A stretch of 64,000 nt of DNA from positions 87,772-151,771 of the forward strand of contig NZ_WLCM01000006.1 in NCBI RefSeq assembly GCF_013317235.1, given 5' to 3'. The DNA is from Leisingera sp. ANG59. Lineage in GTDB: Bacteria; Pseudomonadota; Alphaproteobacteria; Rhodobacterales; Rhodobacteraceae. Both the position numbers and the translations under genes were made by a program. Position 1 is the first letter of the stretch, and each line of letters starts with the position of its first letter. Under the pieces are notes generated by a model that was not told the DNA's origin, made no database searches, and saw nothing but the letters and a program-made list of their open reading frames with translations. This document shows positions 43,173 through 51,983 of this stretch, piece after piece.

Positions 43173-44114
43173 TCAGCCGCGTTTGGCGAGCGGGTGGTGT
43201 TCCAGCACCAGATCCTGCAGCCGCGCGTCCAGAACATGGGTGTAAATCTCTGTCGTGGCGATATCGGCGTGGCCGAGCAGTGCCTGGATCGCGCGCAGAT
43301 CGGCGCCGTTGGCCAAGAGATGGGTGGCAAAGGCGTGTCGCAGGGTGTGCGGCGTCACCTTGTCTGGGGCGATGCCGCCGGTCACGGCCAGTTCCTTGAT
43401 CAGCAGATAGAACCGGTGCCGGGTAAGGTGGCCGGACTTGCCTCGGGAGGGGAACAGGAAACGCGAGGGCGGGTGGCCTTTGGTTTCGCGTTCCGCTTCG
43501 GCGCTGTCGCGCACCAGCAGCCATTGCGCCAGCGCCTCGCGGGCGGGCGGCGACAGCGGCACCATGCGTTCCTTGCCGCCCTTGCCCAGGATCAGCAGCA
43601 TCCGCGGATCGCCGCGGGCAGCGGACACCGGCAGCGAGACCAGTTCGGTGACCCGCATGCCGGTGGCATAGAGCAGCTCCATCAGGCAGGTATTGCGCAG
43701 CCGGTCGGCCTCGCTGCGGCCGGTCTGGCGGGCGGCCTCCAGCAGGCGGTCGACCTCGATCACCTCCAGTGTCTTAGGCAGCCGTTTTTCCCGTCCGGGG
43801 CCGCGTATCTGGATTGCGGGATTGTCCTCACGCCAGCCTTCCTCAAACGCGAAACGGTAGATCTGCTTTACCGCCGACAACCGCCGGGCGCGGGTGGCGC
43901 GGGCCAACCCCTGGGCGTCGCAATTGATCAGATAGGCCTCGATATCGCCCTGGCTGGCGGTCAGGAAGCTAAGCTTGCGGTGCTCCAGCCAGGCGGTCAG
44001 GTCCTTGAGGTCGCGGCCATAGGCCAGCAGAGTGTTCTGCGAGGCACCGGTCTCAGCTGCCTGGGCGTCGAGGAAGGTGGAGATCCACTGGAAGTTGTCG
44101 CGCGGCGCGGTCAT
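43173..44114 (-). CDS. xerD: Tyrosine recombinase XerD
   Basis: A 313-residue site-specific recombinase that resolves chromosome dimers at dif with XerC. An N-terminal SAM-like core-binding domain (1-90) precedes the catalytic domain with Arg in YATGMRVTELVSL, HTLRHAFATHLLANGADLRAIQALLGHADIATTEIYTHV (His-x-x-Arg, His and Tyr) and the beta-hairpin KGGKERMVPL. Complete, no sign of phage neighbours. Its upstream neighbour, the exported hypothetical, ends one base before its start. Confidence 0.95.
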   Translation of the reverse strand: MTAPRDNFQWISTFLDAQAAETGASQNTLLAYGRDLKDLTAWLEHRKLSFLTASQGDIEAYLINCDAQGLARATRARRLSAVKQIYRFAFEEGWREDNPAIQIRGPGREKRLPKTLEVIEVDRLLEAARQTGRSEADRLRNTCLMELLYATGMRVTELVSLPVSAARGDPRMLLILGKGGKERMVPLSPPAREALAQWLLVRDSAEAERETKGHPPSRFLFPSRGKSGHLTRHRFYLLIKELAVTGGIAPDKVTPHTLRHAFATHLLANGADLRAIQALLGHADIATTEIYTHVLDARLQDLVLEHHPLAKRG

Positions 44115-44115
44115 G

Positions 44116-45633
44116 TCAGCCGCGCTCCAGCAGCATCAGCTGCAGGGCGGCGCGGCGGGCGGTGTCCTCCAGCCCGACGGCCCGGAACGCGGCCAAGGCG
44201 GCGGTCAGGTCGCCGAGATTGCCGTCGGCACCATGGGTAAACAGCACCATGCTGCGCAGGATTGCCTCGCCGAGTTGGCCATTGTCCAGCAACTGGCGGA
44301 TGGCAGGCGGCACCTCGGTATCCGCTGCAAACCCCAGCGCGATGGCTTCAGCCAGCGGCGAGGGCGCAGCGGCGTCGCCGGGGCGGCCCTGAGCGAGTGC
44401 AGCCAAGAAGTGATCCGCCGCACCTGAGGCCTGTACGTCATGGGCAGCGGTTTCGTAAGCGGGCGACAGCAGGCGGATGCGCCAGGCAAGCTGCGCAGAT
44501 GGACCTGTCAGTTCTGCGCGTGCCAGCTGTTCGGCAAAGATATCTGCAAAGACGGTCTCGGTACCGGCTTCCTGCATCGCGTCCCAGGCGCGGGACAGTG
44601 ATTTGGCAATGGCCGCGGCGCTGCCGGAGTTTAAGTCGCTTTCCAGTTTCTGGATCGCGGAAACCCGGTCCCAGATGCCGCCGGACGCGGCGGGTTTACG
44701 GGCGCTGAACAGGCCAAGGTACTGGTTCGGGTTGATCGCACCGGCGCGGGCCAGCCTTTCGGCTGCTTCCAGCTGCGCCTTCCAGCCGGCAATGTCGCGC
44801 AGGTCGGCTGCGGCAAATGCGGGCGGCAGCGGCGCGGTTGGCATGTTCTCGCCAATGGTCTCAAACAGCCGGAAAGTCAGCGGATCAGGATGCTCGGGAC
44901 GGTGCAGCGGCGGGGCCAGTTCGAACAGATCCGGGTTCAGGTACCTGTCCAGCAGGTCCATCTGGTCCTTCGGCAGCAGTTCCAGCGCGTGGGCGGTTTC
45001 CAGCATCAGCGCTGCGGTTGGCCAGTCGCCGCGCCGGGCCGCGCAGAAGATCCGCGCAGCATAGCTGTCTGACAGATGCGGCGAGGCGGTAAGCGCCGCG
45101 CAGGAGGCATCCTCGCTGCCGGTGAGCAGGGTAGCGTCGAACCAGCGTGCAAAACGCTCTTTGCTGTTCGTCGGCCCGGCGTGCTCCACCAGCGCTTGCG
45201 AGGGGTCTGTAGCTCCCAGCGCCAGCAGGCGGTCGAGGCGGGCCAGCAGGATGCGGTCGCCGGTGGCGGCGGGCGGACGGGTTTCCGACAACAGCAACGT
45301 AAACAGAAGCGCCTGCATCGCCGGGCTGCCGCGCACCGGTACGGTTTCGATCAGATGGGTAATGTCATCGGCTGAGCTGCCGCGCCAAAGGTCGGCGGGC
45401 AGGCCGGTCGCTGCGGCCGGCACCAGGCCGATCGGCGGCAGCAGCGCCTCCAGCGGCGTGACCGAAACCTGCGGCAATGCGGCAGTGCCTGCGACCGGGG
45501 GCTCCAGCAGCACAGTGCCGGGCAGCTCGTCCCGGGGCGCCGGCTGGTTCAGCCAGTCAATTGCCGCCAGCGGTTCATTGGCAAGCGCGCTGCCCGCCAG
45601 CATCACCCCGGCGGCAGCCGCCTTAATCCGCAT
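44116..45633 (-). CDS. Exported conserved hypothetical protein
   Basis: A 505-residue Ala/Leu-rich protein with an N-terminal signal (1-18, IKAAAAGVMLAGSALAN). The mature part is predicted mostly helical, with repeated helix pairs (for example YAARIFCAARRGDWPTAALMLETAHAL) that resemble solenoid/TPR-like proteins. No catalytic motif. It overlaps the preceding 49-residue membrane-protein gene by 11 bases and abuts xerD, so the three form one unit. Rhodobacterales relatives are recalled without a function. Confidence 0.78.
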   Translation of the reverse strand: MRIKAAAAGVMLAGSALANEPLAAIDWLNQPAPRDELPGTVLLEPPVAGTAALPQVSVTPLEALLPPIGLVPAAATGLPADLWRGSSADDITHLIETVPVRGSPAMQALLFTLLLSETRPPAATGDRILLARLDRLLALGATDPSQALVEHAGPTNSKERFARWFDATLLTGSEDASCAALTASPHLSDSYAARIFCAARRGDWPTAALMLETAHALELLPKDQMDLLDRYLNPDLFELAPPLHRPEHPDPLTFRLFETIGENMPTAPLPPAFAAADLRDIAGWKAQLEAAERLARAGAINPNQYLGLFSARKPAASGGIWDRVSAIQKLESDLNSGSAAAIAKSLSRAWDAMQEAGTETVFADIFAEQLARAELTGPSAQLAWRIRLLSPAYETAAHDVQASGAADHFLAALAQGRPGDAAAPSPLAEAIALGFAADTEVPPAIRQLLDNGQLGEAILRSMVLFTHGADGNLGDLTAALAAFRAVGLEDTARRAALQLMLLERG

Positions 45634-45772
45634 TCAGCACCACCGGCTTGCGCACCTCGGTGCTGGGCGCGCTGAAATCGGCGCCGAACCAAGGGCCGAC
45701 ATAGGCATATCCCACCAGCCCGATTGCAGCCAGAACCAGCAAGTAGACCAAATACTTAATCAATCGCCCCAT
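45623..45772 (-). CDS. Small single-span membrane protein
   Basis: A 49-residue protein with one hydrophobic helix (about 5-27, IKYLVYLLVLAAIGLVGYAYVGP) and a short polar tail ending RKPVVLNAD. It is the first gene of the unit that runs into the exported hypothetical protein and xerD, overlapping the former by 11 bases. The ATG at 45772 lies 81 bases from the divergent aroK start. Function unknown. Confidence 0.7.
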   Translation of the reverse strand: MGRLIKYLVYLLVLAAIGLVGYAYVGPWFGADFSAPSTEVRKPVVLNAD

Positions 45773-45853
45773 AGTGCATCCAATGCCTGTTTCCTGCTCT
45801 TTTGCCCAAGTTATATATTCCCTTTTCGGCAAGATCACGTCATTCACTGAAGA

Positions 45854-46444
45854 ATGAGCGAAAAAGAGCAAATCAGCGGCCAGAAGGCAGCAGCGCCGGT
45901 GCCGGGGAAACTGAAAAAGACCATCGTGATGGTGGGCATGATGGGGGCGGGCAAGACCGCCGTGGGCCGGGCGCTGGCGGCCCGGTTGAACGCGCCGTTC
46001 CTGGACAGCGATCACGAGATCGAAGCCGCCGCCAATATGACAATTCCGGAAATTTTCGCCCGCGACGGTGAACCGTTCTTCCGCCAGAAGGAACGCCAGG
46101 TGATCGCGCGGCTGCTGGAGGAGGAGCGCGGCGTGCTGTCGACCGGCGGCGGTGCCTTTCTTGCAGAGGAAAACCGGCAGGTGATCACCGCCAAGGGTGT
46201 CTCGGTTTGGCTGAATGCCGACCTGGAGGTGCTGTGGAATCGGGTGCGCCACCGGGACACAAGGCCGCTGCTGCGCACTGCCGACCCGCGTGCGACACTC
46301 AGCAACCTGTATCACGAGCGGGTGCCGCTTTATGCCAAGGCCGATGTGTCGGTGGTCTCTGACGGGCAGGCCTCGATCGAAACCATGGTGGACCGCGTGC
46401 TGGAAGCCTTGAAGGCACGCCCCGATGTATTGGAGTGGAATTGA
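45854..46444 (+). CDS. aroK: Shikimate kinase
   Basis: A 196-residue P-loop kinase that makes shikimate 3-phosphate in aromatic amino acid synthesis. Walker A GMMGAGKTAVGRALA lies at residues 31-45; FLDSDHEIEAAANMTIPEIFARDGEPFFRQKE carries the shikimate-binding Asp/Arg, and STGGGAFL is the Walker B-like loop. A 25-residue Lys/Gln-rich N-terminal extension precedes it. The stop overlaps aroB (TGATG), the usual aroK-aroB pair. Confidence 0.95.
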   Translation: MSEKEQISGQKAAAPVPGKLKKTIVMVGMMGAGKTAVGRALAARLNAPFLDSDHEIEAAANMTIPEIFARDGEPFFRQKERQVIARLLEEERGVLSTGGGAFLAEENRQVITAKGVSVWLNADLEVLWNRVRHRDTRPLLRTADPRATLSNLYHERVPLYAKADVSVVSDGQASIETMVDRVLEALKARPDVLEWN

Positions 46445-47550
46445 TGGAGCGCACGGTTCATGTGCCCCTGGGCGAACGCGCCTATGATGTTGTGATCGGC
46501 CCAGGCCTGCTGGCGCAGGCGGGGGAGCGGATCAAGCCGTTGCTGAAACGGCCGCAGGTGGCGGTGCTGACGGATGAGACCGTGGCGGAAAAGCACCTGG
46601 AAAGCCTGCGTGCCGGGCTGGCTGCTGCCGGGGTGGAGATGACCGCGCTGGCGCTGCCGCCGGGCGAGGCGACCAAGGGCTGGCCGCAGTTCACCCGCTC
46701 GGTGGAATGGCTGCTGGCGCAGAAGGTGGAGCGGGGCGATGTCGTTATCGCCTTCGGCGGCGGGGTGATCGGCGACCTGGCGGGCTTTGCGGCAGCGGTG
46801 CTGCGCCGCGGCGTGCGATTTGTGCAGATCCCGACCTCTCTGCTGGCGCAGGTCGACAGTTCCGTGGGCGGCAAGACCGGCATCAATGCGCCGCAGGGAA
46901 AGAACCTGATCGGCGCTTTCCATCAGCCCTCGTTGGTGCTGGCCGACACCTCGGTGCTGGAAACCCTGACCTCGCGCGATTTCCTGTCCGGTTACGGCGA
47001 AGTGGTGAAATACGGCCTGCTGGGCGATGCGGCATTCTTTGCCTGGCTCGAAGAGAACGGCCCCGCGCTGGCCGAAGGCGACGTGGCGGCGCGGGTCGAG
47101 GCGGTGGCTCGTTCAGTGCAGATGAAAGCCGATATCGTGGTGCGCGACGAGACCGAGCAGGGCGACCGGGCACTGCTCAATCTGGGTCATACCTTCTGCC
47201 ATGCGCTGGAGGCGGCGACCGGGTATTCCGACCGGCTGCTGCATGGCGAGGGAGTGGCGATCGGCTGCGCGCTAGCGTTTGAGCTGTCGTCCAAGCTGGG
47301 CCTGTGCTCGCAGGAAGATCCCAGCCGGGTGCGCGCTCATCTGAAGGCGATGGGGATGAAGACCGATCTGGCCGATATTCCGGGCGAACTGCCCGGGGCA
47401 GAGGCGCTGCTGGACCTGATGGGCCAGGACAAGAAGGTGGTGGCCGGCCAGTTGCGGTTCATTCTGGCACGCGGCATTGGCGATGCTTTCGTCACCGGTG
47501 ACGTGCAGCCGGGCGCGGTGCTGGAGGTTCTGCGAAGCGCAGGCGCTTGA
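46444..47550 (+). CDS. aroB: 3-dehydroquinate synthase
   Basis: A 368-residue NAD+/Zn2+ enzyme converting DAHP to 3-dehydroquinate. GGGVIGDLAGFAAAVLRRGVRFVQIPTSLLAQVDSSVGGKTGIN is the family core; zinc ligands are Glu in GYGEVVKYG and the histidines of NLGHTFCHALE and LHGEGVAIG. The ATG at 46444, overlapping the aroK stop, has GGAG 8 bases upstream; GTG at 46435 is the alternative. A strong terminator follows. Confidence 0.96.
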   Translation: MERTVHVPLGERAYDVVIGPGLLAQAGERIKPLLKRPQVAVLTDETVAEKHLESLRAGLAAAGVEMTALALPPGEATKGWPQFTRSVEWLLAQKVERGDVVIAFGGGVIGDLAGFAAAVLRRGVRFVQIPTSLLAQVDSSVGGKTGINAPQGKNLIGAFHQPSLVLADTSVLETLTSRDFLSGYGEVVKYGLLGDAAFFAWLEENGPALAEGDVAARVEAVARSVQMKADIVVRDETEQGDRALLNLGHTFCHALEAATGYSDRLLHGEGVAIGCALAFELSSKLGLCSQEDPSRVRAHLKAMGMKTDLADIPGELPGAEALLDLMGQDKKVVAGQLRFILARGIGDAFVTGDVQPGAVLEVLRSAGA

Positions 47551-47587
47551 GGCGCAGGCTGCAAGGACAGCTCAAGGCTGGCTGAAG

Positions 47588-47620
47588 AAAAAGGGGCAGT
47601 ACTTGAGACTGCCCCTTTTT
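47588..47620 (+). terminator. Terminator of aroKB
   Basis: AAAAAGGGGCAGT (47588-47600) is matched by ACTGCCCCTTTTT (47608-47620) around a 7-base loop: a perfect 13-bp stem ending in T5. Confidence 0.92.
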
Positions 47621-47718
47621 GCAGCAGGACCCCTGTTCGCGCGGCGGTTTGCCTGACAGCGGGGATGCGTCGGCAGTTTGTGCAGGCAAGGTTTCGGCTT
47701 CTGCCGTTCCGTTTCATA

Positions 47719-47755
47719 GAAAGCCCCCAGCAGGCGCGGTGCCTTGGGGGCTTTC
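47719..47755 (-). terminator. Terminator of ssb
   Basis: GAAAGCCCCC (47719-47728) pairs with GGGGGCTTTC (47746-47755), with an inner AGGC/GCCT stem. It lies 55 bases beyond the ssb stop. Confidence 0.7.
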
Positions 47756-47809
47756 CTGAAGAAGTTCAGTTCAGAGTGTGTCCGGTTTTGGGGTGCCGGA
47801 CAGGCATCC

Positions 47810-48334
47810 TCAGAACGGGATTTCGTCGTCGTCGATGTTGTGGGAGGCGCCGCCGCCAAAGTTGCCGCCCCCGCCCTGGGAGCCGCTGTCGTAACCGCCG
47901 CCATAGCCGCCGCCCTGATTGCCGCCGCCATAGCTGCCGCCGCCTTGGCCACCACCGTAGCCGCCACCGCCGCCGCCTTCGCCACGGCCGTCGAGCATGG
48001 TCAGGGTGGAGCCGAAGCCTTGCAGCACGATTTCTGTCGAGTAGCGGTCCTGGCCGCTCTGGTCCTGCCATTTGCGGGTTTGCAGCTGGCCTTCGATATA
48101 CACCTTGGAGCCCTTGCGCAGGTATTGCTCGGCAACCCGCACCAGGCCCTCGTTGAAGATCGCGACCGAGTGCCACTCGGTGCGCTCCTTGCGCTCGCCG
48201 GTGTTGCGGTCCTTCCAGGTTTCCGAAGTGGCAATACGCAGGTTGCAGACCTTGCCGCCGTTCTGGAAGCTGCGCACCTCGGGGTCGCGGCCCAGGTTGC
48301 CGATGAGCATGACTTTGTTGAGTGAGCCGGCCAT
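47810..48334 (-). CDS. ssb: Single-stranded DNA-binding protein
   Basis: A 174-residue SSB. The N-terminal OB fold starts [34 protein letters not shown] and continues [37 protein letters not shown] Gly-rich disordered linker (about 118-160) leads to the partner-binding tip DDDEIPF. The start at 48334 ([10 protein letters not shown]) is the family start; the upstream frame is open but non-coding in look. Confidence 0.96.
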   Translation of the reverse strand: MAGSLNKVMLIGNLGRDPEVRSFQNGGKVCNLRIATSETWKDRNTGERKERTEWHSVAIFNEGLVRVAEQYLRKGSKVYIEGQLQTRKWQDQSGQDRYSTEIVLQGFGSTLTMLDGRGEGGGGGGYGGGQGGGSYGGGNQGGGYGGGYDSGSQGGGGNFGGGASHNIDDDEIPF

Positions 48335-48567
48335 AGGGTTCCGTCCTTTATTTCCTGAATATCCTGTCATTGACCGGACCGGTGCGAATCCGTCCGGGCT
48401 GTTTTGCCAGCACACTATAGACCCCGGCAGGGTGAGGAAAGCAGCTCTCTGGGGATGGTTTTGCGCTAGCTTGAAGGCCAAAGGCGGGTTCTTACGCCTG
48501 TGTTGCTTTAAATTTGCTCCGCATTAGTTATATTTGCGCGAAGTGGGACAGTGTCGGGACAGCGGAA

Positions 48568-49152
48568 ATGCGCAAGACCGTTGCGGGTTTGGTAATTGCC
48601 ATGGTTGGGGCAGGGCAGCCTGCGGCTGCTGATATGTTCAGTACAAAGAACCGGCGGGACCTGTTTGCCGCCCATACAAGGGTGCTGGATGGCCGCGCCG
48701 CGACCCAGTACAAAAACTCTGTCCGGCTTCAGCCCAAGACCTTCAGTATCCCCTCCTCTGGCGGCACGCTGCCCTACCGCGGCAAGTACCGCGGCCAGTA
48801 TCTGGAGATGGCACGGAGTGCGGCGCGCCAGCACGGGGTGCCGGAGGAACTGTTCCTGCGTCTGGTGCAGCAGGAGAGCAACTGGAACCCCAATGCCAAA
48901 TCGCATAAGGGCGCCCTGGGGCTTGCCCAGCTGATGCCGGCCACAGCGCGGGCGCTGGGTGTGAACCCGGCGGTTCCGAAGCAGAACCTGGAGGGCGGCG
49001 CCCGCTACCTGGCGCGCCAGTTCCGCAAGTTCGGCTCTTGGCGGCTGGCACTGGCGGCCTATAACGCAGGGCCGGAAGCGGTTCAGAAATACGGTGGCGT
49101 GCCGCCCTACAAGGAAACCCAGAACTACGTCCGGAAGATCTGGGGCAGCTGA
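48568..49152 (+). CDS. Lytic transglycosylase (Slt/MltE-like)
   Basis: A 194-residue exported muramidase. Signal peptide residues 1-22 ([19 protein letters not shown]). The SLT domain (about 85-190) has the catalytic Glu in [36 protein letters not shown] and [18 protein letters not shown]. It would cleave peptidoglycan glycan strands, yielding 1,6-anhydromuramyl ends. No secretion-system genes are nearby. ATG at 48568 directly begins the signal peptide. Confidence 0.9.
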   Translation: MRKTVAGLVIAMVGAGQPAAADMFSTKNRRDLFAAHTRVLDGRAATQYKNSVRLQPKTFSIPSSGGTLPYRGKYRGQYLEMARSAARQHGVPEELFLRLVQQESNWNPNAKSHKGALGLAQLMPATARALGVNPAVPKQNLEGGARYLARQFRKFGSWRLALAAYNAGPEAVQKYGGVPPYKETQNYVRKIWGS

Positions 49153-49270
49153 GGCGGCGCAACTGTTAACCTGTGGATAACTTTCCTTAATGCCGCGTTA
49201 ACTCCGCTGGAGTGTCAAGCATTTGCCTTAATTTTTCGTGAATCTGTGCGCAGGTTCTGGAGGGAATGCC

Positions 49271-49645
49271 TTGTACATCAACAGCTTTGACGAACGTCTT
49301 GAACGCATCGACTGGCAGCCAAGCGCAATGCCGACCCGGCATATGATCGACAGCGTTCTGGCCGGCCGTCTGCCGGTGCAGCCGCGCAGTGCGATGCTCA
49401 GCCTGGCTGGTGCGGTAACGGGTATCCTGATCGGCGTCGGGCTCAAGGGCATGACAGTAGCGGACTCACCGTGGGGACCAGATGCCGGCTTGGCAGGACT
49501 GGCTGGCAGCAGCCTGGCCCTGGCCGGTCTTGCGGTTTCAGTTGCTGCGGCCTTGATGGCGGCAGCCAAGGGCAGCAAAGCGCCGCGGCTGATGCAATTC
49601 GCCTCGATCAATCTTCTGATGATTTCGGTCCTGCTGTTGAGCTGA
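49271..49645 (+). CDS. Small membrane protein, TTG start
   Basis: A 124-residue protein of unknown function with a soluble N-terminus (YINSFDERLERIDWQPSAMPTRHMIDSVLAGRLPVQPRS) and three hydrophobic helices (about 42-60, 75-100, 108-123). TTG at 49271 is preferred because GGAGGGA lies 7 bases upstream; GTG at 49238 or 49247 is possible but lacks a site. Confidence 0.65.
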   Translation: MYINSFDERLERIDWQPSAMPTRHMIDSVLAGRLPVQPRSAMLSLAGAVTGILIGVGLKGMTVADSPWGPDAGLAGLAGSSLALAGLAVSVAAALMAAAKGSKAPRLMQFASINLLMISVLLLS

Positions 49646-49682
49646 AACGGATTTCCCCCGTGGGAGTGGGGGAGTGACGTGG

Positions 49683-49775
49683 AACCCCATGCGCCGCCAG
49701 CTGGCTGCGCATGGGGTTATGCTTTGGGGCGAAGCCGGATGCATGAAAAAGCCGGGGTGCTGAACCCCGGCTTTT
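49683..49775. terminator. Two hairpins terminating converging genes
   Basis: The first stem is AACCCCATGCGC/GCGCATGGGGTT (49683-49694 and 49707-49718), 12 bp with a 12-base loop. The second is AAAAGCCGGGGT/ACCCCGGCTTTT (49747-49758 and 49764-49775), with T runs on both strands. They serve the plus-strand small membrane gene and the minus-strand ABC operon. Confidence 0.8.
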
Positions 49776-49798
49776 CTGTGGTACGTTGTTCTGGCGCG

Positions 49799-51889
49799 TT
49801 ACTCGGCCGCGACTTTGATAACTGGCTTCATGCGCTCCAGCACCTCGTCGCTGAGGTGGCACTTGATCTGGTGGCCACGGTCCAGAGTGCGCACCGGCGG
49901 CACTTCCTTCTCGCACAATCCGCCCGGCACTTCCGACTTCCAGCGGCAGCGGGTCTGGAACGGGCAGCCTGGCGGCGGGTTCATCGCCGAAGGGATGTCG
50001 CCTTCCAGAACGATGTGCTCTTTTTCAACCGAGGTGTCGGCAATCGGCACCGCGCTCAGCAGCGCTTCGGTATAGGGGTGGTAGGGCGGTGCAAACACCT
50101 GGTCGGTGTCACCTAGTTCCACCACATGGCCGAGGTACATCACCATAACCCGGTCGCTGAGATAGCGCACGATCGAGAGGTCATGGGAGATGAACAGCAG
50201 TGTCGTCTTCTCGTTGCGCTGGATCTCCATCAGTAGGTCGGTGACCGCGGCCTGCACCGACACGTCCAGCGCTGAGACGGGCTCGTCCGCCACAACGATG
50301 CGGGCGCCGCCGGCAAAGGCGCGGGCGATGCCCACACGCTGCTTCTGGCCGCCCGACAGTTGCCGCGGCATCCGGTCGGCAAAGGCGCGGGGCAGCTTCA
50401 CCAGGTCCAGCAGTTCCAGCATCCGATTGCGGCGCTCGGCCTCGGAGTTGCCGATGCCAAAGATTTCCAGCGCCCGCATGATTTGTCGGCCGACGGTCAT
50501 CGACGGGTTCAGGGTGTCGAAGGGGTTCTGGAACACCATTTGCACGTCTGAAACGGTCTTGGTGTCGCGCTCCTCGATCGGAATCTGCTCGATGTTTCGG
50601 TTGTCGAGCAGGATCTGACCCTCGGTGGCGGTTTCCAGGCCCATCAGCACCTTGGCGAAAGTGGATTTGCCGCAGCCGGATTCGCCGACGATGGCGAGGG
50701 TTTCGGACTCGCGGGCCTCGAAACTCAGCGTCTCGTTGGCTTTCACAACCTTGGTGTCGCCACCGCCGAACAGGGCGTTGGCAGCCACTTCATAGTATTT
50801 CTTGAGGTTGTCCATTTTCAGGATGACCTTGCCCGGGGCGGTCTTTTCCTTTTGCTCGCCTACCGAGATTGGCGCATTCCAGTCTATTTCCTGGAACTTC
50901 AGGCAACGCGTTTCGTGCCGGTCATCGCCATGCACAGGCGACATCGGGATGACCATGTCCTGATCGCAGCGGCCCTCCTCGAAATAGTCGCAGCGCGGGC
51001 CGAAGTTGCAGCCGGGCGGGCGTTCGTGCGGCAGGGGGAAATTGCCCGGGATCGCCACCAGCGGGCGGCTGTTCTTGTCAGCGCCCGGCAGCGGGATCGA
51101 GCGGAACAGCGCCTGGGTATAAGGGTGCTGCATTTCGTCAAAGACGTCGTGAATCGAACCGCGCTCCACCGCCTCGCCCGAATACATCACGCAGAGGCGG
51201 TCGCAGGTTTCCAGCACTAGGCCAAGGTTGTGCGAGATGAACAGCATCGAGGTGCCGTATTTCTTGCCCAGATCCTTGACCAGCTCGACCACCGCGGCCT
51301 CAACGGTCACGTCAAGCGCGGTGGTGGGTTCATCGAGGATCAGCAGTGAGGGTTTCGACATCAGCGCCATCGCAATCACGATGCGCTGCTGCTGGCCGCC
51401 CGACAGCTGATGCGGGAAGGAGTTCAGCATCCGCTCCGGGTCGGGCAGGCGCACGTCAGTCACCACTTCCAGCGCACGCTGGTAGGCTTCCTTTTCGCTG
51501 ACGCCCTCGTGGATCATCGGCACTTCCATCAGCTGCTTGCCGATCTTCATCGCCGGGTTTAGCGAGGCCATCGGCTCCTGATAGATCATTGCGATCTCGT
51601 TGCCGCGGATGTCGCGCAGTTCTTCCTTGCTCATTTCCGCAAGGTCGCGGCCCTTGAACTTGATGGTGCCGCCGACGACACGGCCGTTCTTGCCAAGGTC
51701 CTGCATGACGCCAAGCGCCACGGTGGATTTTCCGCAGCCGGATTCACCGACCAGGCCCACCGCTTCACCGGGCTGCACGGTGACCGAAAAATCCATAACC
51801 GCGGGGATTTCCCGCAGGCGTGTGAAAAAGGAGATCGACAGCTTGTTAATCTCAAGGATCGGGCCGTCGTAGTCTGCCAGTTTGTTCAT
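49799..51889 (-). CDS. Fused dipeptide/oligopeptide ABC transporter ATPase (DppD-DppF type)
   Basis: A 696-residue protein with two complete ABC cassettes. Each has Walker A (GLVGESGCGKST near 49-60; AIVGESGCGKST in the second half), signature LSGGQQQR and LSGGQKQR, and Walker B (LLILDEPTTALD; IVVADEPVSALD). Each also ends with an oligopeptide-type C-terminal domain with the Cys-rich PGCNFGPRC and PPGCPFQTRC (iron-sulfur-like) region. In many species these are separate proteins. It follows the two permeases and the binding protein in one operon. Confidence 0.94.
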   Translation of the reverse strand: MNKLADYDGPILEINKLSISFFTRLREIPAVMDFSVTVQPGEAVGLVGESGCGKSTVALGVMQDLGKNGRVVGGTIKFKGRDLAEMSKEELRDIRGNEIAMIYQEPMASLNPAMKIGKQLMEVPMIHEGVSEKEAYQRALEVVTDVRLPDPERMLNSFPHQLSGGQQQRIVIAMALMSKPSLLILDEPTTALDVTVEAAVVELVKDLGKKYGTSMLFISHNLGLVLETCDRLCVMYSGEAVERGSIHDVFDEMQHPYTQALFRSIPLPGADKNSRPLVAIPGNFPLPHERPPGCNFGPRCDYFEEGRCDQDMVIPMSPVHGDDRHETRCLKFQEIDWNAPISVGEQKEKTAPGKVILKMDNLKKYYEVAANALFGGGDTKVVKANETLSFEARESETLAIVGESGCGKSTFAKVLMGLETATEGQILLDNRNIEQIPIEERDTKTVSDVQMVFQNPFDTLNPSMTVGRQIMRALEIFGIGNSEAERRNRMLELLDLVKLPRAFADRMPRQLSGGQKQRVGIARAFAGGARIVVADEPVSALDVSVQAAVTDLLMEIQRNEKTTLLFISHDLSIVRYLSDRVMVMYLGHVVELGDTDQVFAPPYHPYTEALLSAVPIADTSVEKEHIVLEGDIPSAMNPPPGCPFQTRCRWKSEVPGGLCEKEVPPVRTLDRGHQIKCHLSDEVLERMKPVIKVAAE

Positions 51890-51983
51890 ATTTTTCTCTC
51901 CCTGTTGGAGCGGGAGGGGAAGGGCTCCCCTTCATCTGGCTCCAATTTACCAGGGGACCGGGCGGGCCGGTCCCCCAGCCGGA

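Noticed and set aside
43173-44114. Integrase of a mobile element
   Set aside because: The recombinase has XerD length and motifs, with housekeeping neighbours and no attachment repeats or phage genes seen.
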